NCBI GenBank assembly: GCA_026018925.1
Contig: JAKSZU010000018.1
Coordinates: forward strand, 32,769,807-32,833,806
DNA length: 64,000 bases
Source of the DNA: Tupaia tana
Taxonomy: Eukaryota; Chordata; Mammalia; Scandentia; Tupaiidae
Direction: 5' to 3'
Shown here piece by piece: positions 1-10,610 of this stretch (within the stretch, counting starts at the first letter, position 1; every line of letters starts with the position of its first letter). The translations under genes were made by a program, and so were the position numbers. Under the pieces are notes generated by a model. The model did not search any database and was not told where the DNA came from. It saw only the letters and a list, made by a program, of their open reading frames with translations.

Positions 1-1384
1 AGAACACAAGAGTATCATTAGGGTCTTCTCCATCTGTTCATTGGTTAGGGTGTGTGAACAAAAGGCCTAATAAAAATGGCCTAATGTTTAATTTCCACCA
101 TGAAAGGAAACCGAATCTCTCATAATGAGCTCTACTACTGTACATCACATTCATAAATTTGGACAGACAAAAGAAAAGAGGTATACTGTATTAAGGGAGT
201 GACCCTCAACTTTCACCCACAGTAATGTTGAGATTAACCCTAATCCCTCCTCCAGAAGGGTTTCTGATAACAGTGTGGTGAGGTGAGTCACTTCTGAATT
301 TCTCTGAGGCCCAGGATGGAGATACTGAAATTAAGTTCAAAATAACTCCCAAAAAAGCAGGAAGGCTTCAGGTATTCCTTCATGCCTATTGATACTGGAG
401 GATATTACTGGCTTTGCTTTTTGGGTTCACTGATTTAGGGAAACACTAGAGAATATGGACTTTTAACTTTATATGCCATCAAAATGTTCCCTCCCAATTT
501 AATAATGTTTTGCTAGGCCTAAAATACTAGGAAAAACCCATGTTATCTCTGTAGTTACACTTTTTTTTAGACTTGTGAACAATATACATGTGCAGAAATT
601 TCAGATTTTAAAATGTGTAACTGAATCAGAAAGTGGATTCTGCATCTGGTCCTCTATCAGTTATGACGGCTTTGAAGGAAAAAAAAAAAAAAAAAGAATA
701 CTGCAAACCAAGTCTACCAGGTTTGAAGGGGCAGTGTGTGCTGGAGTTCACCTTGTCTCCTCTATGTCAACCCCCTTACCACCAACCTCTCTGCAGGGTA
801 TAACCTGCAGGTATACTAAGAATGAAAAATGCATCGATGGATTTTTTTTTTTTTTTTTTAGCACTCTGGTTTCCAAGTAGCAAAAATCTGTCAAACAATC
901 TAACCAGAAAGAAGAGATTAGTTACTATTTCACAATTATTTGGTAAAATGACCTGAAAGTGGAATTAATCAAGAGATTCTAGTCAGAAGTAATTATGAGA
1001 CACAACAGACAAGAGCAAAGTCATATGGTTTCACTTTATGATCAACCAGGTCTTCTGGACTTAAGGGTGGGACAAGATCTAGCTTCTTCAGATTTTGACA
1101 TACAAATGAGGTGTGGCGCTGAGGCCAGCAAGTTGTGAAGAGCCGTGAGCGTTTACTCGGTGAGCACCCTAAAGTGAGAAGCCAGGTTTTAAGATCCAGA
1201 GATCTGATTAAATGAGACAATACGCTTTGGCTTAAGGCTTGTGTGAAAGCAAAAATATCTCTATGCAGAGGACAAACAGCTTCAGAGGAAGGATCTCAAG
1301 CATTAAAGGGGCTTCAAAAATAAGCATAAGAGTTGGCTAGGAGATAACAGTTCTTAATTACAGAATGTAATTTAGGAAAGCAGA
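1..1384. other. Single-copy intronic sequence
   Basis: I see no family-level repeat, exon or structured element. Two A/T homopolymer runs (677-694 and 841-859) are the only notable tracts. Confidence 0.6.
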
Positions 1385-1415
1385 GTTAGTGCAAGTAGAG
1401 TCATGCCAGACTTTT
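1385..1415 (+). repeat. 31-bp direct repeat, left copy
   Basis: Identical to 2222-2252 over 31 bases, starting gttagtgcaagtagagtcat. The copies lie 837 bp apart and enclose two SINEs plus unique sequence. Confidence 0.95.
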
Positions 1416-1568
1416 CGGTTCTCTTCTTGATCTCTAAATTGGCATTTTCTCATAAAAAAAATTTAGGTATAATTGTAAATTAAGTAGCAGCACCTTGATA
1501 ATGAGCTCATAGCCATTGTTGCCAATAACAGTTAACATGTATGCCTCAAAAGGAAAAAATTAGTACAA

Positions 1569-1572
<4 letters not shown>

Positions 1573-1607
<35 letters not shown>

Positions 1608-1631
1608 ACACACACACACACACACACACAA
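1573..1631 (+). repeat. (CT)n(CA)n microsatellite
   Basis: About 14 CT units followed by about 14 CA units with one interruption. Confidence 0.98.
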
Positions 1632-1682
1632 ATAGCCATAAGTATGAAAAATGTTCAACCATAGTAGTAATAAAGAAATGAA

Positions 1683-1945
1683 GTGAGGCCCAGCCTGTTG
1701 GTGCAGTGAACAGCAAGTTGAACTGCAGACCTGGAAGTCACATGACTGGCTGTAGTTTGATGCACCAATCAGTTAGAAAATATGCCCCGTGCGTGCCTAC
1801 ATGCATGCCCCAAATTGTACAGAGCTGGAGGACCAGGGAAAAGGGATGATGGTAGGAAAAGACTCTATTGAGGGGTGTCTCTTTTTCTTCCTCTCTCTCA
1901 TACGCATGTGCATGTGCTATCATGATAAAATCAACTTAAAGAAAA
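1683..1945 (+). mobile_element. tRNA-derived SINE, subfamily B
   Basis: It begins aggcccagcctgttggtgca and has the diagnostic caagttgaactgcagacctg in the tRNA part. A body and pyrimidine-rich region follow, and it ends near tgataaaatcaactt. Only one other copy of this subfamily (25722-25965) is present. Confidence 0.7.
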
Positions 1946-1992
1946 GAGAGATGTTACTTCTGCCCATAAAGTTGGAATTTGTTTTTTTTTAA

Positions 1993-2221
1993 AGAGAGAT
2001 TTTTGCTATAGGGCACATGTACTCACAGGAGAGACAGAAAGAAAGCAAGAAATCACCTCTCGAGGGTGATAGCCACACCACAATCCCTTCTGCTTCATTT
2101 TCTCAGGATTTGGGGCATGCATGCACATGTGCCTGACGTGAGTTTTAAGCCTCTGGGTCTGGGACTTGAACTGCGGTAGGCTACATAGGCATCCAGTGAC
2201 TTAACCACTACACCATCTTCT
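1993..2221 (-). mobile_element. tRNA-derived SINE, subfamily A (older copy)
   Basis: Read in reverse, it carries the tRNA-like head with a B box, then the body with agaaaatg and the 3' terminal tgccctatagcaaaaatctc seen in all A copies. Its head abuts one copy of a 31-bp direct repeat at 2222. Confidence 0.85.
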
Positions 2222-2252
2222 GTTAGTGCAAGTAGAGTCATGCCAGACTTTT
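2222..2252 (+). repeat. 31-bp direct repeat, right copy
   Basis: Exact copy of 1385-1415. It begins exactly at the head of the reverse SINE at 1993-2221. Confidence 0.95.
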
Positions 2253-2545
2253 GCTAGAAAAGTCATTTTAAATGGTAATGTTTTATGCTGCCAAACATGA
2301 GAAATGAGAGGCATTCTCAAAAACTCCTGAGAATATTATAAATTGATAGGTCTTTCTAGAAATCAAGTTGACAACATTTTATTCAATTATTCAATCTGGA
2401 CATACTTGTAAAGTACTTATAATGTATTAGGAACTTAAAATGTATATTCCTTTTTACCTAGTAAATCCATAAATAGAAACCCATTCAAGAAATGCCAAAG
2501 ATTCTTAAAAAAGAATCTCTATAATAATATTTAAAAGTGAAAAAT

Positions 2546-2788
2546 TGGGTCAGTGGTTAATGGAGCTGGGTCCTATACAATTGATTGCATAGTTCCAATC
2601 TCATGCCTAGTGACTTGAAAAGCATTTTGTGTACATGTACATGTGTGTCCCCAAATCCTAACAGGATACAGAAATGGAAAAGGGCTTGCATCATGACCAG
2701 GTCCCATTGGGGGGGTGGGGTACTTTCTGCCCCTCTCAATCTCTCTGGTGAGCACCTGTGTCCTCTGGCAAATTTTTAAAAAGTGAAA
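2546..2788 (+). mobile_element. tRNA-derived SINE, diverged copy
   Basis: It has a degenerate tRNA head (gggtcagtggttaatggagc), the ccaaatcctaacagg body and a ctctggtgagcacctgtgtc terminus. It is inserted in old L1 sequence. Confidence 0.7.
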
Positions 2789-2924
2789 AACTAAAGCACC
2801 ATGGTAAAAACAAATTCTTGGGTATTATGAAAGAAATTATTTTTGAATAAAGTCTAATAAATGACAAAATAATATTCTTTGAAAAGATAGAGTACGATAT
2901 CATTAAATAAAGAAATAGTTCTAG

Positions 2925-3150
2925 GGGCGGGCAGGTGGCCTGGTGGTTAAGGTGCTGGACTCTCACATGACCCACCTTGTTTTGAGTCCTGGACCTGGTG
3001 GCTTGCTTTCTCACTTTCCCTTTCTTTCTTTCTTTTTTTAAAATATATCTTTAATTTCTTATTTATTTATTTATTTGTTTATTTATTTATTTTATTCTTA
3101 TTTTTCTCTTTCCCTTTCTCTAACTTTCTGTCTCCCTCTGGTCAAATTGA
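2925..3150 (+). mobile_element. tRNA-derived SINE, subfamily C, with TTTA-rich interior
   Basis: The head gggcaggtggcctggtggtt retains A-box and B-box-like segments and joins directly to ctttctcactttccctttct, without the roughly 100-bp middle section of subfamily A. A TTTA repeat sits at 3057-3093. Confidence 0.7.
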
Positions 3151-3319
3151 AAATTATAATAATACTAATAACAAATTTTTTGAATAATTTTTTTTAAAAA
3201 GAAATATTTCTAGTCATACACAAAATGTTAACAGTTTAGGTAGTAGGAATAAGGGTAATTTTTATTTTCTTCTCGTTGTGTTGTGTGTGTGTGTGTGTGT
3301 GTGTGTGTGCATGTATTTG

Positions 3320-3556
3320 TTTTGCCTTTGGGTGTATGCACTCACCACAGAGAAAGACAAAGAGACAGCGAGAGGAAAAGTAAGAAATCACCCCCCCAGG
3401 GTGACCACAATCCCTTCTGCTCCATTCTCCTACTGGGATCTTGGGCACACACATACACGTTTTCGGCAAGATTTTCAAGGCACCGGGTCTGGGACTAAAA
3501 CTGAGGTCAGCCATGTGGGAATCCAGCAACGTAATCACTATGCTATCTGCTGGCCC
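3320..3556 (-). mobile_element. tRNA-derived SINE, subfamily A, second unit of a pair
   Basis: Reverse-oriented A copy with the gaaatcaccccccc block and tRNA head. A TG microsatellite at 3277-3309 lies at its tail. It is immediately preceded, in its own direction, by a subfamily C unit at 3557-3650. Confidence 0.8.
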
Positions 3557-3650
3557 CAAACGAGAAAGCAAGCCTCCAGGTCTGGGATTTGAACCTCAGT
3601 CAGCCATGTGGGAATCTAGCGCCTTAACCACCAAATCACCTGCCAGCCAT
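3557..3650 (-). mobile_element. tRNA-derived SINE head, subfamily C, first unit of a pair
   Basis: The tRNA-like unit (reverse of ctggcaggtgatttggtggt) ends in a short gcttgctttctcg segment and then passes directly into the A copy at 3556. It is either a dimeric source element or an insertion at the junction. Confidence 0.7.
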
Positions 3651-4359
3651 TCAACATTTCTTCTTGTGCTTTTTATAATTTACAAATTTTCTACAACGAA
3701 CGTTAATTTTAAAAGTAGGGAGAAGAACTAAGTGACAAAAAGAGTAAATAGCAGGTGTACTCAGACTCTCAAAACATGTAAATGAGGAAGAATACAACAA
3801 AATGGTGATAAAATACAGTAGGTAGTGGAGATTTACAAATTATGAAACAATGCTGGGCTATGTGGAAGGAGTACGTGTAAACAGAATCAGAAAATGTTTA
3901 AAATAGATCTATCAGACATCATCCAGTTTAATCTTTTCATTGTAAAGTTGTAGAATCTAAAATTAAGTTATGAAGTGGTTTGATCTTGCACTATAAATTA
4001 GAGACTGAAAGATTAGGACTCTTAGTTATCAATCTCTGCTGTTTCCTTGATACCAGAAACTGCAGAAAGGTGTCACCTAAGTTAGAAATGCTGATCAGTC
4101 AATTGGTAGTGGCTCTTTGATGTGCTGAACTGAAAAGGGTATATATCAGCTAGAAGGAAAACATATATTAAGATTAGTGATATTTGCTGCAGGTAACTAG
4201 CATAAAAGTGCCTAGTATTATTTCCTCCAAATTCAATGTTTTTTACTATAAGATACCAAATATTTCTACAGAAATACTGACATAAATTAAGACTAAATAA
4301 AACTATGGGTCCAATGTATGAAAAACAAAGAAAAAGAAAAAAATTTTAAAAGAATTCTT

Positions 4360-4516
4360 TTATTGAACTCCATTTATTATTTTTTATTATTATTATTGTT
4401 ATTTCCGATTTGAACGGGGGGGGGGGGGGTGAGAAAGGAAGCCACCAGGTCTGGGACTCAAACCGTGGCTGGCCATGTGGGAGTCCATCGCCCCCAACCA
4501 CCATGCCACCTACTAC
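4360..4516 (-). mobile_element. tRNA-derived SINE, subfamily C, with G14 run and ATT tail
   Basis: Reverse tRNA head at 4440-4516, a 14-G homopolymer at 4416-4429 replacing part of the pyrimidine tract, and a TTATTATT tail. Confidence 0.7.
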
Positions 4517-4868
4517 TTTCTAACTGAAAAAGAGTAATTTTAAGTTTCATAAATGCACAACCCTGAAATATTTATACTCTCGCTCCATAAAGAAGCTGAG
4601 GGAGAGGGGCAAAATCAAAAAAGTTGAAAAGTGGATTCATGCCTTTCCTCTGGAAAGGTATGAATGGAAATAAACTTCAAAGATTTGAGGAAAGTTGCAT
4701 GCAAAAGTCTTAATGTTAGAATGGCCAAAAACTAACTGAGCCTTGGAAAAACTGTAAAGGGGTCAGTGTCTCAGAAAATTCAGGAATGAATGAGTTCTAC
4801 CAAGACATGTTGACTAGGGTCAGATAGCACCAGAATATATCTCTATAGAATAATCTTACGTATGAAAA

Positions 4869-4871
<3 letters not shown>

Positions 4872-4912
<41 letters not shown>
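4872..4912 (+). repeat. Poly(A) tract of 41 with no recognisable retroposon head
   Basis: Uninterrupted A-run. The 300 bases to its left do not resemble the window's SINEs. Confidence 0.95.
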
Positions 4913-4914
<2 letters not shown>

Positions 4915-4916
<2 letters not shown>

Positions 4917-6640
4917 GTAAATCAAACCTCTGCATATATTACATCAGGAATAAGTAATTTTCATCTCAGGAGTGCAAGGATGGTTTGACAGTATAAAATC
5001 TAATGATATAATATGCCACAGTCAAGGGAGAAAACCAAGTGATCATTGCAGTTGACATTCCCTTCCCCAAAATAGTATCCCTTCCCCAAAATAGTATCTG
5101 ATTAAATGCAACATCCACTAAAAAGAATAAAAATTCCTTTACTTTAGAAAATATATTTACCAGAAATCTCAGCAAACCTCAAGCTTAACTACAAAACACT
5201 GGAAGTATTCCAATTAACAACAGAACGAACAAAAAATGTATACCATCCCTACAGCTATTTGATATTATTCTAGAATTCTCAGCTAAGACAGGAAGACCAT
5301 TATTCTTTTTAAAAAGTTTGTGTGTTGGAAAGAAAAAGTCAACACTATTATTATTTTAGATTATTTAATTCCTTGCTAGAAATTTCAAAAGAATTAACTG
5401 AAAAAACTACTAGAACTAATAATAGTTTAGTAAGTATAGTAAAAAATGTAAAAAATCAAGAGCTTCCTGAAATATTTCCATTACAGTATCAACAAACACT
5501 TTTAAAAATCTAGAATAAACTTTAGAGGATATGAAGAAAATGTTTAAAATTCACATGAGAAGACAAAAGATAACATGAATAAGATAAGATAAAAGAAACA
5601 TGTTAATGAATGAGGAAACTTAAAATTATCTTTTAAAAAATTTTCCAACATGTAAACCTATAGATTTACTGCATTTATAATAAAAACACTAATAGGATCT
5701 TTTAAATAAAATTTGACAATTCATATGGGATAAAAAGACATGATAAGAGCTAATGAAATCATTTTCAAAAATGGAGAGGAACATGCCCTATAACAAAACA
5801 TATAATTTTGGTAATTGGGCAAAAAATATAAAGCACATAGACTTGATAGTGCAGCAGCTGACACATCAATTTCTGAAAACTCAGTATAGTATAAAAGTGC
5901 CTTTTCAAGTCAGTCAATGAAGGCAAGGATGATTTATCCTATAAATGGTATATTGTACCAAAGGGCTTCCCATTGAAAAATATAATAATTAAGTTAATCT
6001 CTAACTAACAACCAGTTCCAAAGGTAAAGTTCTAGTGGACTAAAGAGAGAAACATCAAACAAACAAAAAAACTATGAAAGCATCAGGATACAATAAAAAT
6101 GAACTTCATTAAAAACATGGAGAAAGTAAGGTCTTAAGAAAGATATAAAGTACAAAAACTATACAGGAAAAGAATAATATATTTGACAAGAATATCTGAA
6201 AACAGTATATTAAAGACATGTAAGATAAAAGACATAATTAAATTTCAAAAAATAAGAAGTTACAGATTGAGGGAACCAGCAGTTAGCATAATTGCTATGT
6301 CGCTGGACTCCCACATAGTCAACAGCGGTTCGCATCCCGGACCCGGTGGCTTAAAACTCACGCCGGGCGTGTGTGCGGTGCGTGCCCAAGATCCCAAGAG
6401 GGAGAATGGAGGAGAAGGGACTGTGGCATGACCATCCCCTCTGGGGGGTGATTTCTCGCTTTCTGTCTCTATGTCTCTCTCTGTCTGGCGAGCGCAGGTG
6501 CCCTATAGCAAAAACCTCTCAAAAAAAAACAAAAAAAAAGGAAGTTACAGATTGAGAGGACATATTTTGTAGCATATGTAGCAGAATTAATATCCAGAAT
6601 CTATAAGAAAATACAAATCAGTTAAGAAAAAAATAAACAA
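4915..6640 (+). mobile_element. Old L1 ORF2 fragment, heavily decayed
   Basis: Stretches resemble the L1 reverse-transcriptase region: the ctggaagtattcc block near 5200, the run before attattcttttt near 5300, and the atatccagaatctataag block near 6590. All frames are full of stops. A SINE sits inside at 6271-6540. It is too diverged to assign a subfamily. Confidence 0.6.
6271..6540 (+). mobile_element. tRNA-derived SINE, subfamily A, young copy with perfect TSD
   Basis: Complete element with an A-box-like tagcataattg, tRNA body, CG-rich middle (ccgggcgtgtg) and the 3' end ccctatagcaaaaacctctc plus A-tail. The 16-bp direct repeat gaagttacagattgag at 6256-6271 and 6541-6556 is a target-site duplication inside an old L1. 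Confidence 0.93.
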
Positions 6641-6874
6641 TCTAACCACTCATAGGGTTTGGTGTCATTAGTAAATGAATTCATATAAAACACATGCTTG
6701 GCATTCAGTTAGTACAATATACATATTAGCTGTAAGGGTAAGCCATATAATATTGTTGATATGTGACTTTTGATCTACAAAAATAGTAATTTTACATAGT
6801 TCAATCTAATGTTATTATGCATATTGCTTTGATTTTTAAAAATACAAATTACACTCTTTTATAAAAACATTATT

Positions 6875-7036
6875 TTATTTCGTATATTATTATTATTTTT
6901 AGTTTGCTATAGGGCAGACACACTCATGAGAGAAAGAGGAAGAAAGAAAAAGCAAGCTGCCAGATCCAGGACTTAAACAGGGATCGTCCATGTGGGAGTC
7001 CAGCGCCTTAACCACCACACCACCTGCTGACCCTAT
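6875..7036 (-). mobile_element. tRNA-derived SINE, subfamily C
   Basis: Reverse tRNA head (gggtcagcaggtggtgtggt on the minus strand), short pyrimidine tract and ctatagcaaa terminus, with an ATT-rich tail on its left. Confidence 0.8.
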
Positions 7037-7342
7037 GTGCCTTTCTTTAAGGATTGTAGAGTGGGTAGGATGAGTGTACAGATTAGTATAATACAGAGAG
7101 GCAGGAGGGAGTCACTATTTGCAAACAAATTGAATATTTTCAGTATCTGCATCTAGAAAGATCTTATCTTTAGGGAAGAAAGCCAATATTTAGAATAACT
7201 TAGTCAAGCAAAACTTGAGATATGCTTTCAAAATCTACTTTGTGTGTGTGCCAGCAGGCACGTGGGGCCCTTTCGTTCCCCATGCCAGCCCCCACCCTTG
7301 CCTGGGCCTCTCAGTGGTGGCCGAGGAAGACACTTAAAAAAA

Positions 7343-7480
7343 AACACGAAGAGGTGAAGTGACTAATTCAAGGTCACTCAGTGTCAGGGGTGGAATCCAG
7401 ACCTCATTTCTTTACTGACCTGCACTATCTTGTGGATACTTGAGTGAATTCCACACCACCCATTTTATAGATGAAACCAC
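7343..7480 (-). mobile_element. MIR fragments
   Basis: The run gaggtgaagtgactaattca-aggtcactca is the MIR core in reverse, followed by gatgaaaccactgagatac from a second reverse MIR piece. An A-rich GC block at 7255-7340 remains unexplained. Confidence 0.6.
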
Positions 7481-7577
7481 TGAGATACAAACAACTGACT
7501 GAAGAGTCACCGCCCCACCCTGGAGCCTCACATGACTCTTCCTTCCACTTGAGGGACCACAGGTAGAACATAGCCTC

Positions 7578-7965
7578 GTAACACAGTGGTTAAGAATACA
7601 TCTTTTTTTTTTTTTTTTGGAGAGATTTTCGCTATAGGGCGCGTGCGCTCGTCAGACAGACAGAGAGAGACAGAGACAGAAAGCGAGAAATCACCCCCCA
7701 GGGGGGATGGTCACACCGCAATCCCTTCTCCTCCATTCTCCTCTCGGGATCTTGGGCACGCACGCACACACGCCCGGCGTGAGTTTTAAGCCACCGGGTC
7801 CGGGACACGAACCGCGGTCGACTATGTGGGAGTCCAGTGACATAGCCATTACGCTAACTGCTGGTTCCCAAGAATACATCTTTAGAGGAGCCTTTTGGAG
7901 CCTGAATTCTCACTCAGTCATTTACTATCTGTGTGACTTTTGGAAAGGCACAAACCAAGCCAGGC
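7578..7965 (+). mobile_element. MIR, split by a young SINE
   Basis: The start cacagtggttaagaatacat and, beyond the SINE, ttttggagcctgaattctca and tatctgtgtgacttttgg together form the left half of a MIR. Confidence 0.75.
7606..7869 (-). mobile_element. tRNA-derived SINE, subfamily A, young, perfect TSD
   Basis: Full-length reverse copy with T-run, cgctatagggcgcgtgcgct terminus, CpG-rich middle (cgcccggcgtgag) and an intact tRNA head. The 14-bp TSD aagaatacatcttt occurs at 7592-7605 and 7870-7883. Many CpG sites remain, which indicates a young insertion. Confidence 0.95.
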
Positions 7966-8637
7966 CTATCCTGAGAAGGATACCATACTTCAGCTGTGAA
8001 ATATTGGTTTCCTTGACCAAAAATGAAGATTTTCTGCTGAGACTTCCCCCTCCAAACTCATTTCTAGTGGGTAGGGATAGCTCTGTGTCTCTTTCTCTCC
8101 ATATCTGCCTATCTCTCTCTGTCTCGCTGTGTCTCCTTGTGGCTTAATTTTTTTTTAAGGTAAAGTATTCTCTGGGTTCTCAAGCCTCTCCTTTATTGTG
8201 TTAATTGATGTCTTTCCTCACTTCATTTAGGAAAGCCAGGCCTATCCTGAGACTGATAGGTCAGCTTTGAAATATTGGCTTTGCGGGCTGCGCAGTTTTC
8301 ATTTTCACTCTTTAATCTTATGGTTTTTTAATCCTCTTTTTTTGTTTCTTAGTTTTCATTTTATTTTTTCTTTTTCTTTCCTCTTCTTAATTCTTTTCCT
8401 TTTTTCTTTATTCATTTTCTGATCAGCTTCTACGCACTTAAGTGTTTAGACAGGTCCAAGTCAACAGTTTCCAATCATCTGATATGATTAGGTTCAGAAC
8501 ATTCCTCTCTTCACCTTTAATCTGATGCACAAAGAGAGAAAACAGAACAGAAGAAAGATTGCAGACCACTTCCTCGGCTCGCCTCTGAATGATCAGATTG
8601 AACTTCAAGAATTAGGAAGAAACACACCATCCGTCAG

Positions 8638-9645
8638 ATGACTAAAAATTACTGCAGGATCACAAGAAATATAGGAAAGCAACACAATACATCTCCTCCA
8701 AGGGAAAAGAATAACACCTCTTCATCCTCAGACAGTACAACGAAACTCATGGAAATGTCCGATAAGGATTTTAGAATATTCGTAGTGACAAAGCTAACAG
8801 AGAGGGAAGAGATGAGAGACAAAGAGCTGCAAAAGAGAAAGGAGAAAGGAGATGATGAGTTCCAGGAGGTGAGGAAATTTTTGCAAGATCTAAAAGAAGA
8901 AATACTCTAAAAAAAGAATCAAATGGATTCTTTTAGAGTTAGAGATGAAGGCTATAATACAGGAAGTCAAAATCTCCCTTGACAGTATTAAAAGCAGACT
9001 AGATCATACAGAAAATTGAATCTCAGATGTAAAAGATAGAATCGCTGGCCTAGAAAAGTCCACTATAAAGACTGGGAAAATGGCCCTCCAAAATGAAAAT
9101 AATATATGAGAAATACTAGATACCATGAAATGTCCAAACATCTGGATAATTATTATCCCAGAAGGCAAAGAGACTCATAAGGGAATCAGTAATCTATTCC
9201 ATGAAATCCTGCAAGAAAACTTTCCAAACCTAGAGAGGCACTCAAAGATCCAGTCCTAAGAAATACAAAGGACCCCAGATAGAATTAAACCAAGAAGATC
9301 TTCTCCAAGGCACATTACAGCCAGACTAACCAAAACCACAGAGAAAGAGAAGATACTAAGATTGGAAAGAGAGAAACGGCAAGTTACCTGCAAAGGTTAT
9401 CCCATCAGGCTCACAGTGAACCTCTCATCGGAAACAATGCAAGTGAGGCAAGAATGAGAAAATATATTCAAAGTGTTAAGGGAAAAGCAATTTCAACCAA
9501 GAACACTGTACCCAGCAAGATTATCCTTCATATGGAAAGAAAAGGCAAGAATATTCTCAGATAAACAAAACCTGAAAAAATTTACCAACACCAGATCAGA
9601 TCTCCAAGAAGTTCTCAAGGGAGTGCTATACCAGGAAAATTAAAT
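8638..9645 (+). pseudogene. L1/HAL1 ORF1 protein, broken frame
   Basis: The first segment (8638-8910) is a 90-codon open frame rich in K, E, D and R, resembling the N-terminal and coiled-coil part of L1 ORF1p, and closes with TAA at 8908. Homology continues in another frame. Around 9131 it reads like the RRM start (IWIIIIPEGKE), then a segment containing ENFPNLERHSKIQ and RTPDRIKPRRSSPRHI. The C-terminal domain follows, with YPIRLTVNLSSETMQ and QPRTLYPARLSF, ending near 9640. At least three in-frame stops and one frameshift disable it. ORF1p is a trimeric nucleic-acid chaperone that coats the element RNA. The moderate decay suggests a younger insertion than the L1 fragments elsewhere in the window. 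Confidence 0.85.
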
Positions 9646-10175
9646 ACAGACACACAAAAATAAGAGTTCAAAAACTAAGAAAATGGCCAACTTCATCATA
9701 GAGACATGTCTGTAGTTGAATATTATATCCCAGAATTTAATTGGAAAGATCAGACAAAAGATAGATTAAGTACATGAGACTGAACTAATGAAATAGCATT
9801 TTATGACTTTTGACTAAAACATTGCTGATTTTCTTCTAGGCTTTGTTTTCCAGTTTTAAGGATTTTGGTCCTGTCTTGAGCGGTCAGTAGGTTCATGTAC
9901 CTACTATTTGAACAGAATTCTAACCTGTTTCCTGGCTTTAAGTTTTAAGTAAGTTCCTTAGCATTTCTTTGATCTATTAAAGTTAAAACTTTTCTTAAAA
10001 TTCAAAAATGTATTAAAAAATACCTATTTAATGACCATAGTAAGCTTTATAGCATCAGGTAGGTGCTACCTTATAGTATATTCATTCTACTCAGTTTCAC
10101 GCCTAAAGTCAGACATGTATTCATTCATATGTGCATACCAGCTAAACTTGCTATTGAAAGTAGTTAGATTCCTTA

Positions 10176-10210
10176 AGAAATTTTGTGAATCAATAAAATA
10201 TGGGGGAAAA
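10176..10210 (+). repeat. First copy of duplicated HAL1 3' terminal motif with AATAAA
   Basis: The sequence ttttgtgaatcaataaaat followed by rtgg occurs here and again at 10577-10600, each with an AATAAA polyadenylation signal and a following G/A-rich stretch. The first copy is internal to the element. Confidence 0.7.
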
Positions 10211-10295
10211 CAAGAATGGAAAATAACTGTAGACACCTAAGATAGTGTGGGAGGAGAGTGGGAACTGGCAGAGGGTAAGAAATAGGGGTAATAGA

Positions 10296-10339
10296 TATAC
10301 ACACACGCACACACACACACACATACACACACACACAGA

Positions 10340-10386
<47 letters not shown>

Positions 10387-10387
10387 A
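10296..10387 (+). repeat. (CA)n(TG)n(TA)n compound microsatellite in HAL1 3' UTR
   Basis: CA repeat with g and t interruptions, then TGTG, then about 20 TA units. Confidence 0.97.
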
Positions 10388-10572
10388 TGAAATGTAAAAT
10401 TAATGATGATAACATGTATGATTAAGCCACCATGCATTATATTTTGGATGGAAAATCACATTTTGTATGCTGTGACAATGCTCAGGGAATGAATGTAAAT
10501 TAACTTAAAATATTTCAAAAGAAAATTACAGTGCACTTGTAACTAGATTCTAGCTTTGTCCATAGTTTTAGT

Positions 10573-10610
10573 TTAAGGTATTTTGTGAATCAATAAAATG
10601 TGGAAAAAAA
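10573..10610 (+). terminator. HAL1 3' end: second AATAAA motif before A-tail
   Basis: This second copy of the gaatcaataaaatgtgg motif is directly followed by the A-rich tail, so it is probably the polyadenylation signal used by the source RNA. Confidence 0.6.

Larger units (their letters stand above)
2255..3716 (+). mobile_element. Old L1 (L1M type) 3' end, interrupted by four SINEs
   Basis: Fragments at about 2260-2545, 2790-2920, 3160-3275 and 3655-3716 read in order like an L1M ORF2 C-terminus and 3' UTR. The last piece has the common ending (aaaatgttaacagt, then tttttattttcttct, then ttttctacaa). SINEs at 2546-2788, 2925-3150, 3320-3556 and 3557-3650 split it. Confidence 0.6.

Noticed and set aside
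5322-5513. 63-codon K/N-rich frame
   Set aside because: It is part of an old degraded L1 ORF2 region in the wrong frame.
7707-8147. 146-codon open frame
   Set aside because: Its first half is a reverse SINE and its second half a MIR plus T-rich DNA.
8638-8910. A functional 90-residue protein gene
   Set aside because: It is the start of a decayed L1/HAL1 ORF1 that continues in another frame.
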